Of a stretch of DNA of 5,833 nt, positions 5,768 to 5,833 are shown piece after piece. The stretch covers positions 1 to 5,833 of the forward strand of contig JADHLS010000388.1 of assembly GCA_016780605.1 (NCBI GenBank), written 5' to 3'. Every line of letters begins with the position of its first letter. The stretch's first letter is position 1. The stretch comes from Reyranella sp. (GTDB lineage: Bacteria; Pseudomonadota; Alphaproteobacteria; Reyranellales; Reyranellaceae). A program made the position numbers and the translations under genes. The notes under the pieces were generated by a model, which did no database searches, was not told the DNA's origin, and was given only the letters and a program-made list of their open reading frames with translations.

Positions 5768-5833
5768 ATGCGAAGCAACTTGTATTGGCTGAGCGATGAG
5801 CAATGGTCGCGGATCGAACCGTACTTGCCGACC
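5768..5833 (+). CDS. IS5-family transposase, N-terminal fragment
   Basis: The first 22 codons of a transposase run off the right edge. The visible N-terminus contains Y-W-L-S-D-E-Q-W-S-R-I-E-P-Y-L-P, the hallmark beginning of IS5-family transposases common in Alphaproteobacteria: a short basic start, then W/L-S-D-x-Q-W, then I-E-P-x-L-P. The catalytic DDE residues are outside the window, so it cannot be said whether the gene is intact or split into two frames, as in some IS5 groups. AAGGAG 8 bases upstream supports the ATG. The gene is divergent from the SGNH hydrolase gene, and the insertion may have altered that gene's upstream region. Confidence 0.85.
   Translation, partial: MRSNLYWLSDEQWSRIEPYLPT

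Larger units (their letters stand above)
5742..5833 (+). mobile_element. Left part of an IS5-family insertion sequence (outer boundary not located)
   Basis: The element is inferred from the transposase start at 5768. The given left limit is the start of the hairpin before it. The true left terminal repeat may be anywhere from about 5711 to 5742 and cannot be confirmed, because the right end lies outside the window. No target-site duplication can be tested. TTAG at 5735-5738 resembles targets used by some IS5 groups, but this alone is weak. Confidence 0.55.

Noticed and set aside
1..5833. A novel defence, retron, CRISPR or other unusual system
   Set aside because: No repeat array, reverse transcriptase, nuclease, structured RNA candidate or unknown gene cluster was found. 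All long genes fit known metabolic or transposase families.

Overview
The window is GC-rich DNA, with a strong G/C preference at third codon positions and short or overlapping gene junctions. Together with the protein types, this fits an alphaproteobacterium (Hyphomicrobiales or Rhodospirillales-like). That placement is an inference from style, not from a marker gene.

Positions 1-4395 (+ strand) hold four genes in a row, each overlapping the next by 4 bases (ATGA, ATGA, GTGA). They are the C-terminal part of a molybdenum hydroxylase large subunit (cut by the left window edge), its two-cluster [2Fe-2S] small subunit, a membrane-anchored triheme cytochrome c, and an FAD-dependent GMC oxidoreductase with a possible Tat-type leader. 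The first three look like a molybdenum aldehyde dehydrogenase or hydroxylase of the kind that passes electrons to a c-type cytochrome. The GMC enzyme is typically an alcohol dehydrogenase. A reasonable but unproven reading is a two-step alcohol to aldehyde to acid oxidation feeding the respiratory chain through one cytochrome. The substrate cannot be read from the sequence.

Positions 4403-5650 (- strand) hold a convergent gene, stop to stop with a 7-base gap. It encodes a membrane-anchored SGNH/GDSL-type hydrolase with all four family blocks recognisable. Its best start is a TTG with a good ribosome binding site. A 15-codon upstream ORF ends on that TTG, and the leader carries a repeated GGGGAGA motif.

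Positions 5651-5767 are the intergenic region between two divergent genes. It includes an AT-richer stretch and a perfect 9-bp hairpin just before the last gene. From 5768 to the right edge is the first 22 codons of an IS5-family transposase, so an insertion sequence begins near here and continues outside the window.

No RNA gene, CRISPR array, integrase, phage gene or toxin-antitoxin pair was seen. The window reads as ordinary metabolic DNA next to an insertion sequence. The points most worth checking are the four-gene redox module and the small translational-control structures near the right end.
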